Positions 50,407 through 59,700 of a DNA stretch of 64,000 nt are shown here, piece by piece. The stretch lies in contig OZ220743.1 of NCBI GenBank assembly GCA_965116965.1, forward strand, positions 1,364,001 through 1,428,000, written 5' to 3'. The first letter of the stretch is position 1, and each line of letters starts with the position of its first letter. The position numbers were made by a program, and so were the translations under genes. The notes beneath the pieces were generated by a model. The model saw nothing but the letters and a program-made list of their open reading frames with translations. It ran no database searches and had not been told where the DNA came from. This DNA is from Aldehydirespirator sp965116965. Its GTDB lineage: Bacteria; Actinomycetota; Acidimicrobiia; Acidimicrobiales; Aldehydirespiratoraceae.

Positions 50407-51813
50407 CTACTGGAAGGACACGAACACGATGTTGGGTGACAGGGCCAGCACCTGCTCCGGGGTGGCCACCGGGCTGTCCTCGTCGTAGAAGTTCTTCCAT
50501 CCCCAGTGGAAGCGGTCGGCATCGGGCTCGCCGGTCAGCGTGTTCCAGGTGTTGTACTTGGCGCCCAGGGAACCCTGGCCGTCCATATGGATCAGCACGG
50601 CCAGTTCCGGGGGTGTCTCGATCAGTTCGCGGTTGGTGATCATCGAGAACCGGAACTGGTGGACGATCAGCAGCTTCTGGGGGAGGGCCTGCTCCCTGAC
50701 GATCCCGGCCAGCCAATCCACCACCGTGTTGATCTCGGCCGCGTCCACGGTGCCGACCTGCCTCAAGTGGACCTGATTCGGCTTGAGCCTCCACTCCGGA
50801 TCGAGGGCGAGCCCGACGTGGGGCAGGCGCAGGAAATCCTCGTAGTGCTTGGCCTGTGAGAGAAAGTCCGATCGTCCCGGCTGAAGGTCCAGCACCACGT
50901 ACACGCCGTTGGCGGCCGCCACCTCGATCCAGGGTCTGATCACCTCGTGATCGGTCATTCTCGAGTAGTCCCCGTCGGCGCCGGCAGAGGCGGAAGCGAC
51001 GGTGGCGATCATCTCGAAGGTGGGCAGGATCGTTGACCCGTCCGCCTCGTAGCCCGCGGCTATGGCTCGAAGGCGCTCCACCGCGTCCTCGGCTCCTTGC
51101 TCACCCAACACACCGAGGCCCGGTGTCGACGGGTGGCCGTATGCAGCCACCAGTCGGCGGCCGGGGCCTTCGTCACCTGGCTCGAACAGGAGCACGCCGC
51201 CGCCAGGCAACTCCTTGCCACTGCGGATCACCTCCAGTTGCCAGGCTGAGGTCGACTCTTCGCTGGCCTCCACTTGCTCGACCACGGATTCAGGCTGCGC
51301 ATCGCCCGTGGGCTGCTCATCGATTCCAACCGCCTCCTCGGCCTGCTCTTCCGGCTGCGGTTCCTCGGCCTGCGGTTCTTCGGTCTGGGACTCTTCGGGT
51401 TGTGGTTCTTCGGGCTGCGGTTCCTCGGGCTGCGACTCTTCGGTCTGGGACTCTTCGGTCTGGGACTCTTCGGGTTGTGGTTCTTCGGGCGGCGGGACGC
51501 TCGAGTCGGGATCCGCCGACGACGGTGTGCCTTCGGCGTCTCGTGGCGTGAGAGCTGTAGGGTCTTCGGCCGGCTCTTCCGGAATGGCAGGCTCGTCCAG
51601 CGGCGGCGCCGAAGTGGACGGAGGAGGTGCGGTGGCAGCCTCTGCGTCGGTTGGGACAGCTCCGGGTTCGAGGGCGCCTACACGCTCCCCGGTGAAGTGC
51701 GGTCCGGCCTCGCGGGGGCTGGCGCCACCGGCACATGAGGAGGCCAGGAAGAGCACGGCGCACACGCCGATACTGGCGGCAAAGCGACGGGGACACGAGA
51801 GCCATGTCAACAT
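50407..51813 (-). CDS. Lipoprotein with Pro/Glu-rich repeat and TIM-barrel-like domain
   Basis: A 468-residue secreted lipoprotein: signal peptide (RRFAASIGVCAVLFL) and lipobox LASSC, then an acidic Pro/Glu linker of 5-residue EEPQP, EESQT repeats (about residues 110-160). The C-terminal 250 residues (ELPGGGVLLFEPGDE; GVYVVLDLQPGRSDFLSQ; GLALDPEWRLKPNQVH) resemble a glycoside-hydrolase-like barrel of unknown activity. ATG 51813 or GTG 51822 start. Sits alone on the minus strand. Confidence 0.75.
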   Translation of the reverse strand: MLTWLSCPRRFAASIGVCAVLFLASSCAGGASPREAGPHFTGERVGALEPGAVPTDAEAATAPPPSTSAPPLDEPAIPEEPAEDPTALTPRDAEGTPSSADPDSSVPPPEEPQPEESQTEESQTEESQPEEPQPEEPQPEESQTEEPQAEEPQPEEQAEEAVGIDEQPTGDAQPESVVEQVEASEESTSAWQLEVIRSGKELPGGGVLLFEPGDEGPGRRLVAAYGHPSTPGLGVLGEQGAEDAVERLRAIAAGYEADGSTILPTFEMIATVASASAGADGDYSRMTDHEVIRPWIEVAAANGVYVVLDLQPGRSDFLSQAKHYEDFLRLPHVGLALDPEWRLKPNQVHLRQVGTVDAAEINTVVDWLAGIVREQALPQKLLIVHQFRFSMITNRELIETPPELAVLIHMDGQGSLGAKYNTWNTLTGEPDADRFHWGWKNFYDEDSPVATPEQVLALSPNIVFVSFQ

Positions 51814-51929
51814 GGTTGGCACTGGACGCTAACTACTCCGTCTCCCGCCGTCGTGTCAATACTTGAATGCGTCCCGGATACCCCCGGCGGGGCCGGGCAG
51901 CGCTCGGCGAGTTGTCTTGCGGCAGCCGA

Positions 51930-54900
51930 CTACGGCGATGGTGTCGTGGGCCAGCGTCGGGCGATTACTCGATCTCGGTCCTCGGGGTCGGTGATGGCGA
52001 TGGTGGAGGTCGGGGTTCGGAGCCAGAAGGTCTCTTGGCCGTCTCGGCGGTCGTATATCGGGTGGTTGGAGGGGGCGATACTGACCCGGGCCAAGTGGTT
52101 GCCGTCGATGGAGTGGAACTCCCAGGCGACAAGCGACATGGCGGCGTCGCCGAGCCTGGAGCGGATGAGGTTCTGGAGGTGCTGGCCCCAGAGGTCTTGG
52201 TCGCCCCGCTGGCCTCGTTTGGAGAACGTTGCGTAGTCGTCTTCGAGGCCGTGGACCGAGCCGTCGTCGGCTACGCCTACCAGCAGGGTGCCGCCGAATT
52301 CGGAGTTGGTGAACCCTGCGATGGCCTTGACGGCGGCGTCTTCGGGAGCGCCGCCCTTGTGCTGCTGGTGGATGTCCCAACGCAGGGTGGACTTGTACTC
52401 CAGGTACAGCGACTCGCGGTCGGGGCCGAGCAGGTCGCCTATGGGGCAGGTCCGTTGGCGAGCGACGGTGGCACGCTGTTGGACCTCTACCGCGAAGATG
52501 TCCATGACCTCGGCTTGGAGTTCGTGGTTGTCGAGGTAGCTGAATATCAGGTCGCGGTTGCGGTCGCTTCGTGACAGCAGGGCCTCGAGGTAGCGCTCGG
52601 GGAACACGTGGTCGCGGAAGGTGGCCTCGTCGTTGTTGACGGCCTGGTTCTGGATCTCGGCGTCGGCGACCAGATCGCCGGCGGCCGCCTCGAACACCAG
52701 GCGATCCTTCTGAGTCCAGTCGGTGCCGAAGCGCTCGTTGATGCGGGCGATGATCTGCGACAGCCGCTCGTGTTCGGGGTCGGCTGCGGGGCCGGTGCCG
52801 GAGAAGATGGTGGTGACTTCGCCCTCGCCGCCGGGCAGATCTATCGAGCCCTCGAAGGTCAGCTCGTGGCGCAGGTGGGTCAGTTCCACCTCGGAGCCCA
52901 GGTTGATGCTCTGTCCGTGCTCGCGATCCCGGATGAGCCTGGCCAGCGCTCGGCAGTACAGATAGTCGCGCTCGAGTTCGGGATTGCGGAATGTCACGAC
53001 CAACGAGAGGAACCCGTACACCCGCACGAAGCGGCCGAGCGCGTCGCGGAAGGCGTCCTGGTCGTCGTCTTCCAGCAGCCCGTTGAAGCGGTCGACCGCT
53101 GTCTGCAGAGCAGCGTCGATCTGGGCATGGGAGCCCTCATCCAATAGCAGGGCCGCGACCCGCTCCATCTCGCCGGTGTCGAGCACGCCGAAGCTGTCGA
53201 GGTCGCGGCGGGTGTCGAACAGTAGGTTGGGGTCGGTGGGCGGGGCGACCGTCTTGCCGTGGTACACCGCGAACGCCTCGCCGATCTCTTCGGCGTCGTT
53301 CACGAAGTCCATCACGAACGTGGCGGACTTGTCGGGGTGGATGCGGTTGAGCCTCGACAGGGTCTGGACCGCGGCAAGCCCGGTGAGGGTCTTGTCGACG
53401 TACATGGCGGCCAGCTTGGGCTGGTCGAAGCCTGTTTGGAACTTCTCGGCCACCACCATGATCTGCCACTTGTCGGTGTCGAACTGGGCGGCGGTCTGCG
53501 ACTCCCCGAAGCCGTTGGCCCGCGACTCGGTCAGCCCTTCGACCTCCCCCGAGAACGCCACCAGCACTCCTAGGTCGTAGCCCAGGTCGGCGGCGTAGCT
53601 GCGCAGCGCCTGCCACATGCGCACCGCGTGGGGCCGCGACGAGCACACCACCATCGCCTTGGCCTTGCCGGCGACCTGGCGGGCGATCTTGGTGCGGAAG
53701 TGCTCGACGATGATCTCGGCCTTCTGGGCCAGGTTGTCGGGATGCAGGGTCACGAAGCGGGCCAGCGCGCTGCGGGCCTTGGCGGTGTCGTAGGCCGGGT
53801 CGTCGAGGATCGCCTTCTCCAGGTGGTAGTACCGGCTGTAGGTGACGTAGCCGGCCAGGACGTCGCAGATGAACCCCTCCTCGATGGCCTGGCGCATCGG
53901 GTAGAGGTGGAACGGCTCATGGCGGCTGCGGTCGCCCGCTTCGCCGAACAGTTCCAGGGTGCGGCCCTTGGGGGTGGCGGTGAAGGCGAAGAACGACAGG
54001 TTGTGCTGGTGGCCCCGGGCGGCCACCGCCTCCGCCAGCAGCTCATCGACTTCGGTGGGCTCCACATCCTCGTTGGCCTCTAGTTCGGGCTCGGCTGAGC
54101 CCAGGGCGCGGCGAAGTTCCTTGGCGGCCTCTCCTGTCTGTGACGAGTGGGCCTCGTCGACGATGACTGCGTAGTCGCGTTCGGGCAGCGACTCGATCTT
54201 GTCGAAGATGAACGGGAACTTCTGCAGCGTGGTGACGATGATTCGGGCCTGCTCGCCGGCCAGGGCCTTGGCCAGCTGGGCCGAGTCCTCGTCGATGCGC
54301 TGGACAACCCCGATGGCGTGCTCGAACTGGCTGATGGTGTCCTGGAGTTGGCGGTCGAGCACGACCCGGTCGGTGATGACCACCACCTTGTGGAACACCC
54401 TCGTGTCGTCGTCCGAATGCAGCGACGACAGCCGGTGCGCCAGCCAGGCGATCGAGTTGGACTTGCCCGAACCGGCGGAATGCTGAACCAGGTAGTTGCG
54501 GCCCGGGCCGCGCTCTCTGGCGTCGGCCTCCAGGCGTCGCACCGCGTCCCACTGGTGGAACCTGGGGAAGATCACCTCCGGACGGGCCCGCGACCCTTTC
54601 GACGGTCTCACCACATGCACGAAGCGACCCAGGATGTCCATCCAGTCGTCGCGGCTCCATACCTGCTCCCACAGGTACGCCGTGCGGTGGCCGTCGGGAT
54701 TCGGCGGGTTGCCCGCGCCGAGGTTGCAACCCCGGTTGAACGGCAGGAAGCGGGTGCGGGTGCCGGCCAGGCGGGTGGTCATCATCACCGAGGACGGATC
54801 GACGGCGAAGTGCACCATGCCCACCCGGCCGAGGGTCCGGTTGTTAGGCGGCCGGCTGCTGCTCCGGTACTGGGCGACGGCGTTCTCGACGTTCTGACCG

Positions 54901-55406
54901 GTCATCGGGTTCTTCAACTCGGCGGTGGCCACCGGCACCCCGTTGACGAACAGCCCCAGGTCGACGGTGCGGTCACTGGACGGATCAAACGGCAGCTGCC
55001 GGGTAACCGACAGAACGTTGGCCTCGTAGAGGGAGGCCAACTCCGGGGTCAACCCATGTGCGGGCCTGAAGTACGCCAGTCGTATCGTGATGTTGCGGTC
55101 GACCACCCCATGGCGCAGCACGTCCACGGTGCCCCGCTTGTCGAGCTCCTCAGCCAGCCGCCGCACGAACCTGGACTGCGCCCGACTCGGCTCGCCGCCG
55201 TAGGCCGTGTCCACGAGTCGCTCCCACTGAGGCCACTGGGTCGCGCCGATGAACTCGAACAGGTCGACGGTGTCGACGCCCGCCTCAGCGTCGAAGTCCC
55301 GTGGCCCCTCGCCGACATTGCCGATCTTGGCTTGGTGATACCCGCCGTGCTCGACCAACCAGTCAGCGATGTGCGCCTCAAACGCCGCCTCGGTGACAGA
55401 ACTCAC
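51930..55406 (-). CDS. hsdR: Type I restriction enzyme R subunit fused to an AlbA_2 (Schlafen-like) domain
   Basis: A 1158-residue HsdR-like protein. The N-terminal nuclease has VATAELKNP (ExK) near residue 162; the helicase has Walker A QHSAGSGKSNSIAW near 310 and VDEAHSSQTG near 418. From about residue 995 to the end there is an AlbA_2 domain (ESLYLEYKSTLRWD, KAIAGFTNSEFGGTLLVGV, NGEPVHGLE-type loop), normally found in Schlafen-like transcription or nuclease proteins. No hsdM or hsdS lies in the window. GGAGG precedes GTG 55406. Confidence 0.88.
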   Translation of the reverse strand: MSSVTEAAFEAHIADWLVEHGGYHQAKIGNVGEGPRDFDAEAGVDTVDLFEFIGATQWPQWERLVDTAYGGEPSRAQSRFVRRLAEELDKRGTVDVLRHGVVDRNITIRLAYFRPAHGLTPELASLYEANVLSVTRQLPFDPSSDRTVDLGLFVNGVPVATAELKNPMTGQNVENAVAQYRSSSRPPNNRTLGRVGMVHFAVDPSSVMMTTRLAGTRTRFLPFNRGCNLGAGNPPNPDGHRTAYLWEQVWSRDDWMDILGRFVHVVRPSKGSRARPEVIFPRFHQWDAVRRLEADARERGPGRNYLVQHSAGSGKSNSIAWLAHRLSSLHSDDDTRVFHKVVVITDRVVLDRQLQDTISQFEHAIGVVQRIDEDSAQLAKALAGEQARIIVTTLQKFPFIFDKIESLPERDYAVIVDEAHSSQTGEAAKELRRALGSAEPELEANEDVEPTEVDELLAEAVAARGHQHNLSFFAFTATPKGRTLELFGEAGDRSRHEPFHLYPMRQAIEEGFICDVLAGYVTYSRYYHLEKAILDDPAYDTAKARSALARFVTLHPDNLAQKAEIIVEHFRTKIARQVAGKAKAMVVCSSRPHAVRMWQALRSYAADLGYDLGVLVAFSGEVEGLTESRANGFGESQTAAQFDTDKWQIMVVAEKFQTGFDQPKLAAMYVDKTLTGLAAVQTLSRLNRIHPDKSATFVMDFVNDAEEIGEAFAVYHGKTVAPPTDPNLLFDTRRDLDSFGVLDTGEMERVAALLLDEGSHAQIDAALQTAVDRFNGLLEDDDQDAFRDALGRFVRVYGFLSLVVTFRNPELERDYLYCRALARLIRDREHGQSINLGSEVELTHLRHELTFEGSIDLPGGEGEVTTIFSGTGPAADPEHERLSQIIARINERFGTDWTQKDRLVFEAAAGDLVADAEIQNQAVNNDEATFRDHVFPERYLEALLSRSDRNRDLIFSYLDNHELQAEVMDIFAVEVQQRATVARQRTCPIGDLLGPDRESLYLEYKSTLRWDIHQQHKGGAPEDAAVKAIAGFTNSEFGGTLLVGVADDGSVHGLEDDYATFSKRGQRGDQDLWGQHLQNLIRSRLGDAAMSLVAWEFHSIDGNHLARVSIAPSNHPIYDRRDGQETFWLRTPTSTIAITDPEDRDRVIARRWPTTPSP

Positions 55407-55808
55407 GCCGCCACCCTCCTCCAGGACTCCAATCTCCGATTCATCCTAGGGCTGTGCCTCCCTGATAACATTTGTGCACCCCCCGAGGTGAACCGCCTCG
55501 GGCCAACAGCCCCGGCTGACGCCGGGGCTGTCTCGTTCTCCAGTGGTCAGGTGCAGGTCGGCGCCACTCACGCGCCATAGCGCTTCTCGTCGTCTCAGTA
55601 CTGTGCGAAGATGCCGGGGCAATCTGCTGGGGGCGGAAGATGCCGAAGGTGCGGCCGACACATACAGGGGTGACGAGCGGATGGATCCTCACGGTGCCCG
55701 TACACGGCCGTTGCGTCGCGCGGTCCGTGCTCGACGGTGCCGCGGCTGCGGCCGACCTGGGACGAGAATGTTCCGATCGGCCCGCACGCGGGGCCAGAAT
55801 GGACCGTG
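55407..55808. other. Spacer with two adjacent hairpins
   Basis: 402 bp. Two stem-loops lie at 55482-55502 (CCCGAGG/CCTCGGG) and 55506-55531 (ACAGCCCCGGC/GCCGGGGCTGT, 11 perfect pairs). Neither has a good U-tract. They could be a terminator of a lost gene or a structured leader of hsdR. The rest shows no gene. Confidence 0.5.
55506..55531. terminator. Perfect 11-bp hairpin upstream of hsdR
   Basis: ACAGCCCCGGC, loop TGAC, GCCGGGGCTGT. Strong stem, weak T-run (TCTCGTTCTCC) on the plus side. Confidence 0.5.
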
Positions 55809-56400
55809 ATGGCTGTCCGCATTGACGTTGCGGCGTCGCTCTACGCATGGGCTTCGGAGCGGTCGGGCCTCGACTCGGACGAGCTCGCCCACAAGTTCCC
55901 CAAGCTCCGGCAGTGGGAGAGCGGCGATCACCGGCCGACGCTGAAGCAACTCGAACGGTTTGCCAAGGCGACCCGAACGCCGGTCGGCTACTTCTTCCTG
56001 CCCGCACCGCCGGATGAACAGGTTCCCATTCCCGACCTTCGCACGGTAGGCGACAGAGGCGTCCGTCGGCCGAGCCCCGACCTCCTTGACACGATCTATC
56101 AGTGCCAGCAGCGACAGGACTGGTATCGCGACTACGCCCGCGGCATCGGGCTAGATCCCGTTCCCCACGTTGGCTCGCTGTCGACGGCCACGCCCGTCGA
56201 GGAGGCGGCCTCGGCCTTGACAGCCGCGATGTCGTTCTCGGTTGAGCGAAGAGGGCCGAGCTGGTCCGAGGCATTCGGCTATCTGCGAGACCGACGTGAG
56301 GGCACGGCTACCTCAGCCAACCGTCCGGCCATCGGCTGGAAGGAGATGGACGTCCCGTCCGCACGGGAGAGGCGATTCAGGGTCGACTCTGGAGACGCGC
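55809..56400 (+). pseudogene. Truncated HTH regulator of the ImmA/IrrE (COG2856) type
   Basis: The intact first half is ELAHKFPKLRQWESGDHRP (XRE-type HTH), RFAKATRTPVGYFFLPAPP and DLLDTIYQCQQRQDWYRDYA. From about residue 170 (GYLRDRREG) the HExxH peptidase domain is missing and the frame runs on into unrelated sequence to 56687. Near 56480 the frame +1 continues with KWLTDIFREHPVSTRLSGGR, so a second fragment with a frameshift is present. It may once have partnered the restriction genes. Confidence 0.6.
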
Positions 56401-56529
56401 AGGAAGGCTATGACAAGCTCCGAGAGGCTCAGGCCCTCTACGAGAAGTACGTCGAACTCATTCCGACATTCGAGGGCCAGCGCTCACCGTCCGAAATGGC
56501 TCACAGACATCTTCAGAGAGCATCCGGTG

Positions 56530-56748
56530 TCAACCCGGTTGAGCGGCGGCAGGATCTATCGTTGACCGATCCACATAGGTCACGAGAATCTGGCGGATCT
56601 CGCGTGCTGAGAGGATTGCCTGAGCACCAGGGGAGCCGTCGATGGGATCGCCATCCGGCCCAAGAAGTGTTAGAGGCTGACCGATGACCAGATCACGATC
56701 TGGGGAGTCTTCAAGATCTGTGTTGTACCAGACGAGCGGTCCCGCCAC
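56530..56748 (-). CDS. Short unknown protein, possibly a fragment
   Basis: A 72-codon frame (MAGPLVWYNTDLEDSPDRDL, then IDGSPGAQAILSAREIRQIL) with plausible composition. The last 30 codons resemble the ends of Imm1-type immunity proteins only loosely. It overlaps the tail of the truncated regulator on the other strand. Low confidence. Confidence 0.3.
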   Translation of the reverse strand: MAGPLVWYNTDLEDSPDRDLVIGQPLTLLGPDGDPIDGSPGAQAILSAREIRQILVTYVDRSTIDPAAAQPG

Positions 56749-56767
56749 ATAGCTTCCGTCGACGGGC

Positions 56768-56803
56768 TGGCGCGAAATGTGGCGCGTATTGTGGCGCGAA
56801 ATC
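56768..56803. repeat. Three tandem 12-bp repeats
   Basis: TGGCGCGAAATG, TGGCGCGTATTG, TGGCGCGAAATC. Adjoins the transposase-like gene; may mark an element edge. Confidence 0.6.
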
Positions 56804-56961
56804 GGCCGGGTCGGTTGTGGATGCCGATGAGGCTATCTGAGGCGGGCCGCGGGAGCGTTGAAGCGCTCGGCTAGCGGACCCGATGGCGGTTGAGGGATCC
56901 GCTGGGCGTGCTGGGGCGTGGTGGACCAGAGCCGGAGTGTGTCAGGTCGGGCCTGTGGGCG

Positions 56962-58230
56962 TCAGGGCCTGCTGGGGGGTGGCCTGCCGCGTCTTTTTCG
57001 TCGGCCCTTGGGGGGTTTGGCTCTGGGCGGGCGGGGTGTGATCGGGGGCCGCTGGCCGAAGAACTCGGTGATGTCGCCGCCGTTCTCGTAGTAGTGGTGG
57101 ATGAGCGCGTTGATGGTGGTGTGGGCCTGGAACCCGAGCTGGTCGAGCAGGACACCGGGTGTGCCGATGCTGCGGACTCGCCGGTTGGGCAGTATGGACT
57201 TGACGTTGTTGTTGGTGGACTCTGAGTCCTCGCGTCTGCCCTTGACTCGCCGGTAATAGGGGCTGGTGGAAGTCAAGGCGCGCAGCGCGGTGGTACGCCG
57301 GCGGGGACGTCCGGGTGAGGATTCTTGTGGGGTGTTGTCGAGGCGCAGGGTGGCGGTGGCCCCGCTCAACGGCCCCAACAAGTCGTTGTGGGGGACTTCG
57401 ACGTCTTGGTACCAGCGCAGCGTGCCGTCGGCGTTGGCCCGGAAGTAGGTGTTGACGCTGCGCAGCGGCTGGTGGGACTCATATCCGTCGCCGTCCACGA
57501 AGTCGAGGGTGGGTGTGCCGTGGACGCCGCGGACGTCGCTGCGTCTGATCTGGCCGTCGCTGCACTTGAACTCTGTGTCGTGCAGCACGATTGAGGCCGG
57601 TTCGCCCCGGTTGTTCCTCTGGGTGCGCATCACCGGCATCACGCCCAGGTCGTAGATGTCGTCGACGTGGACGGCGTGAACGGCGCCGTCGTAGGTGGCT
57701 GTGTTCGCACCGTCGCGGACCTCGGGGCAGACCTGTTGCAGCAGCCTCATCTGGTCGATGATGTTGTTGGCCTCGGTGACGCCCTTGTCCCTGACGCCGG
57801 TGGCGAGGATGATCCGCTGGTTGACCCAGTCGTTGCGGACGCTGAGGGTGAACACCTTGTAGCCGCGGGCTCCTCTGTCTTTGGGGTTGTTGGTGTAGCG
57901 GACCCGAGAGTCGGGGTCGAAGAGGTGGATCTGCTCTCCTTTGGCGTTGAAGCAGTCGCTGGGTTTGCGGTTGAAGCGGTCCCGGATGAAGGTCTCATCT
58001 CCGTAGATGGTGCGAGACGGGCTGGGACGGTTTAGCGATCCGTCGCTCGGGTCAAGCAACCCCATGTGGCGGGCTGCTTTGGCAGCGGCCCGCATCATGT
58101 CGAGCACCAGACGCTCGTGTGCCGGATTCTCGTCGGCTTCGGGGCTCTCGTCGGCTTCTTCGTCGTCGGCGGTAGGGATGTTGGCGAGTTGCCGGCTAGG
58201 AGAGTGATGAGCAACTCCCAAATCACGCAA
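56962..58230 (-). CDS. DDE transposase-like protein, family unassigned
   Basis: A 422-residue protein with an apparent DDE layout: TIYGDETFIRDRF, YDGAVHAVHVDDIYDLGV, and KGRREDSESTNNNVKSIL near the end, where the RRExxE-like motif would give the last acid, then LGFQAHTTINALIHHYY. The C-terminal tail is basic (PPKGRRKRRGRPP). It starts with a TTG in what looks like foreign DNA, and its N-terminus may be truncated. No matching inverted repeats were found. It separates the truncated regulator from the helicase pseudogene. Confidence 0.55.
   Translation of the reverse strand: MRDLGVAHHSPSRQLANIPTADDEEADESPEADENPAHERLVLDMMRAAAKAARHMGLLDPSDGSLNRPSPSRTIYGDETFIRDRFNRKPSDCFNAKGEQIHLFDPDSRVRYTNNPKDRGARGYKVFTLSVRNDWVNQRIILATGVRDKGVTEANNIIDQMRLLQQVCPEVRDGANTATYDGAVHAVHVDDIYDLGVMPVMRTQRNNRGEPASIVLHDTEFKCSDGQIRRSDVRGVHGTPTLDFVDGDGYESHQPLRSVNTYFRANADGTLRWYQDVEVPHNDLLGPLSGATATLRLDNTPQESSPGRPRRRTTALRALTSTSPYYRRVKGRREDSESTNNNVKSILPNRRVRSIGTPGVLLDQLGFQAHTTINALIHHYYENGGDITEFFGQRPPITPRPPRAKPPKGRRKRRGRPPPSRP
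58196..58214 (+). repeat. IS1182-like terminal sequence, isolated
   Basis: CTAGGAGA-GTGA-TGAGCAA resembles the left end of the IS1182 element at 59701 (CTAGGAGA-CCGC-TGAGCAA), matching 15 of 19. It lies at the junction of the transposase-like gene and the helicase remnant. Confidence 0.45.
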
Positions 58231-59700
58231 ATCTCAATTGCAAAACCCCAGGTCAGAGGCTTGCATGCTGCTCCAAAATCGCATTACTCAGCGCCGCCTC
58301 GACGCCGGCACCGAAGCCTACGAGACGCAACTGGCGGGGCTGATGCGATCCCAGCTGCTCAAACGCTTCGAGTCTTCACCTCATGCGTTCGCCAACACCT
58401 GCGAACGCATGGCCGCATCCCATGACGCGTTCATCTCGCTGCTGCAACAAGGCTAGGTCGCCACAGGTGAGGCGCTCGCGGACTGGGTCGCCACCGATTC
58501 CGACGACATGGACGAAGTCGACACCTATCTCGACACTCACATCGCGGTGCTCGAAGACGCCGCCAACTATGACACCGACAACCTCCTACAACACGCCACC
58601 TCCGATGCGGTGCTGCTTCGAGACTGGGCAACCAAGGCCCGAAGTGTCACCCCCGACACCGACCCCACACTCGCTGCGCTGTGTGAGGAACTCGCCGCCA
58701 TCGCCGAACAGGCACAACGCGAAGCGATCAGCGACAGCGACGAACGCAACCGCCGCAAAGTCCTGATCTTCAGCTACTACGCCGACACCGTCGACTGGAT
58801 ATATGACCATCTCCGAACTGTCGCCGGCACAGACCCGCGGCTCGCCGTCTACAAGGATCGCCTGGCGTGCCTGTCGGGGTCCGCCTCGGATCAAACCAAG
58901 AAGGCCCTGGTGTGGGGATTCGCGCCGGCCACCACCGACGCCCCCGAAGGCCACAACGACGACCGCTATGACATTCTTGTGGCCACCGATGTGCTCGCTG
59001 AGGGCGTGAACCTTCAACAGTGCCGCCACATCATCAACTACGACCTGCCGTGGAACCCGATGCGGCTGGTGCAACGCCACGGCGCATCGACCGCATCGGT
59101 TCGCCCCACCACGAAGCGCATCTGCGATGCGTGTTCCCAGACGCACGGCTCGATGATCTGTTGAATCTCGAGCAGCGGCTGCGACGCAAGATCGCGCAGG
59201 CAGCCGCCACCGTCGGGGTCGGCACGATCCTGCCCGACCAGGACAGCACCGACGTCAACTTTACCGAGACCCGCGAAGAAATCGAACGCCTCCGCAACTC
59301 CGTCGCCAGCCTGTTCGAACGAGGCGGCACCGTCCGCGGCGCGCTCTCCGGTGAGGAGTACCGCCAGCAGCTGCGCCAAGCACTCGAGAACCCCGAACTA
59401 GCCGAACTGATCCAGCAGCTGCCGTGGGGTTCAGGCTCCGGCATGGCCATCAGCAACGGTGAATGCCCGGGCTACGTGTTCTGCATCCGGGTTGGCGACT
59501 GGCCACAACCGGTGTTCCGCTACGTCACCCTCGCTGATCCCGACAATCCCCAGACAATCTCTGACACGCTCGCCTGTCTCGACCGCGCACACCCCGCCGC
59601 CGGCTTCGACACCCCACGAGCGCTCAGCGAAGACACCCACCGGGGCCTCTTTGCCGCCTGGCCCCTAGCAGCCGCCGACGTGCTCGCGCGATGGAACCAC

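Noticed and set aside
51930..55406. A complete type I restriction-modification locus
   Set aside because: No methylase or specificity gene on either side within the window.
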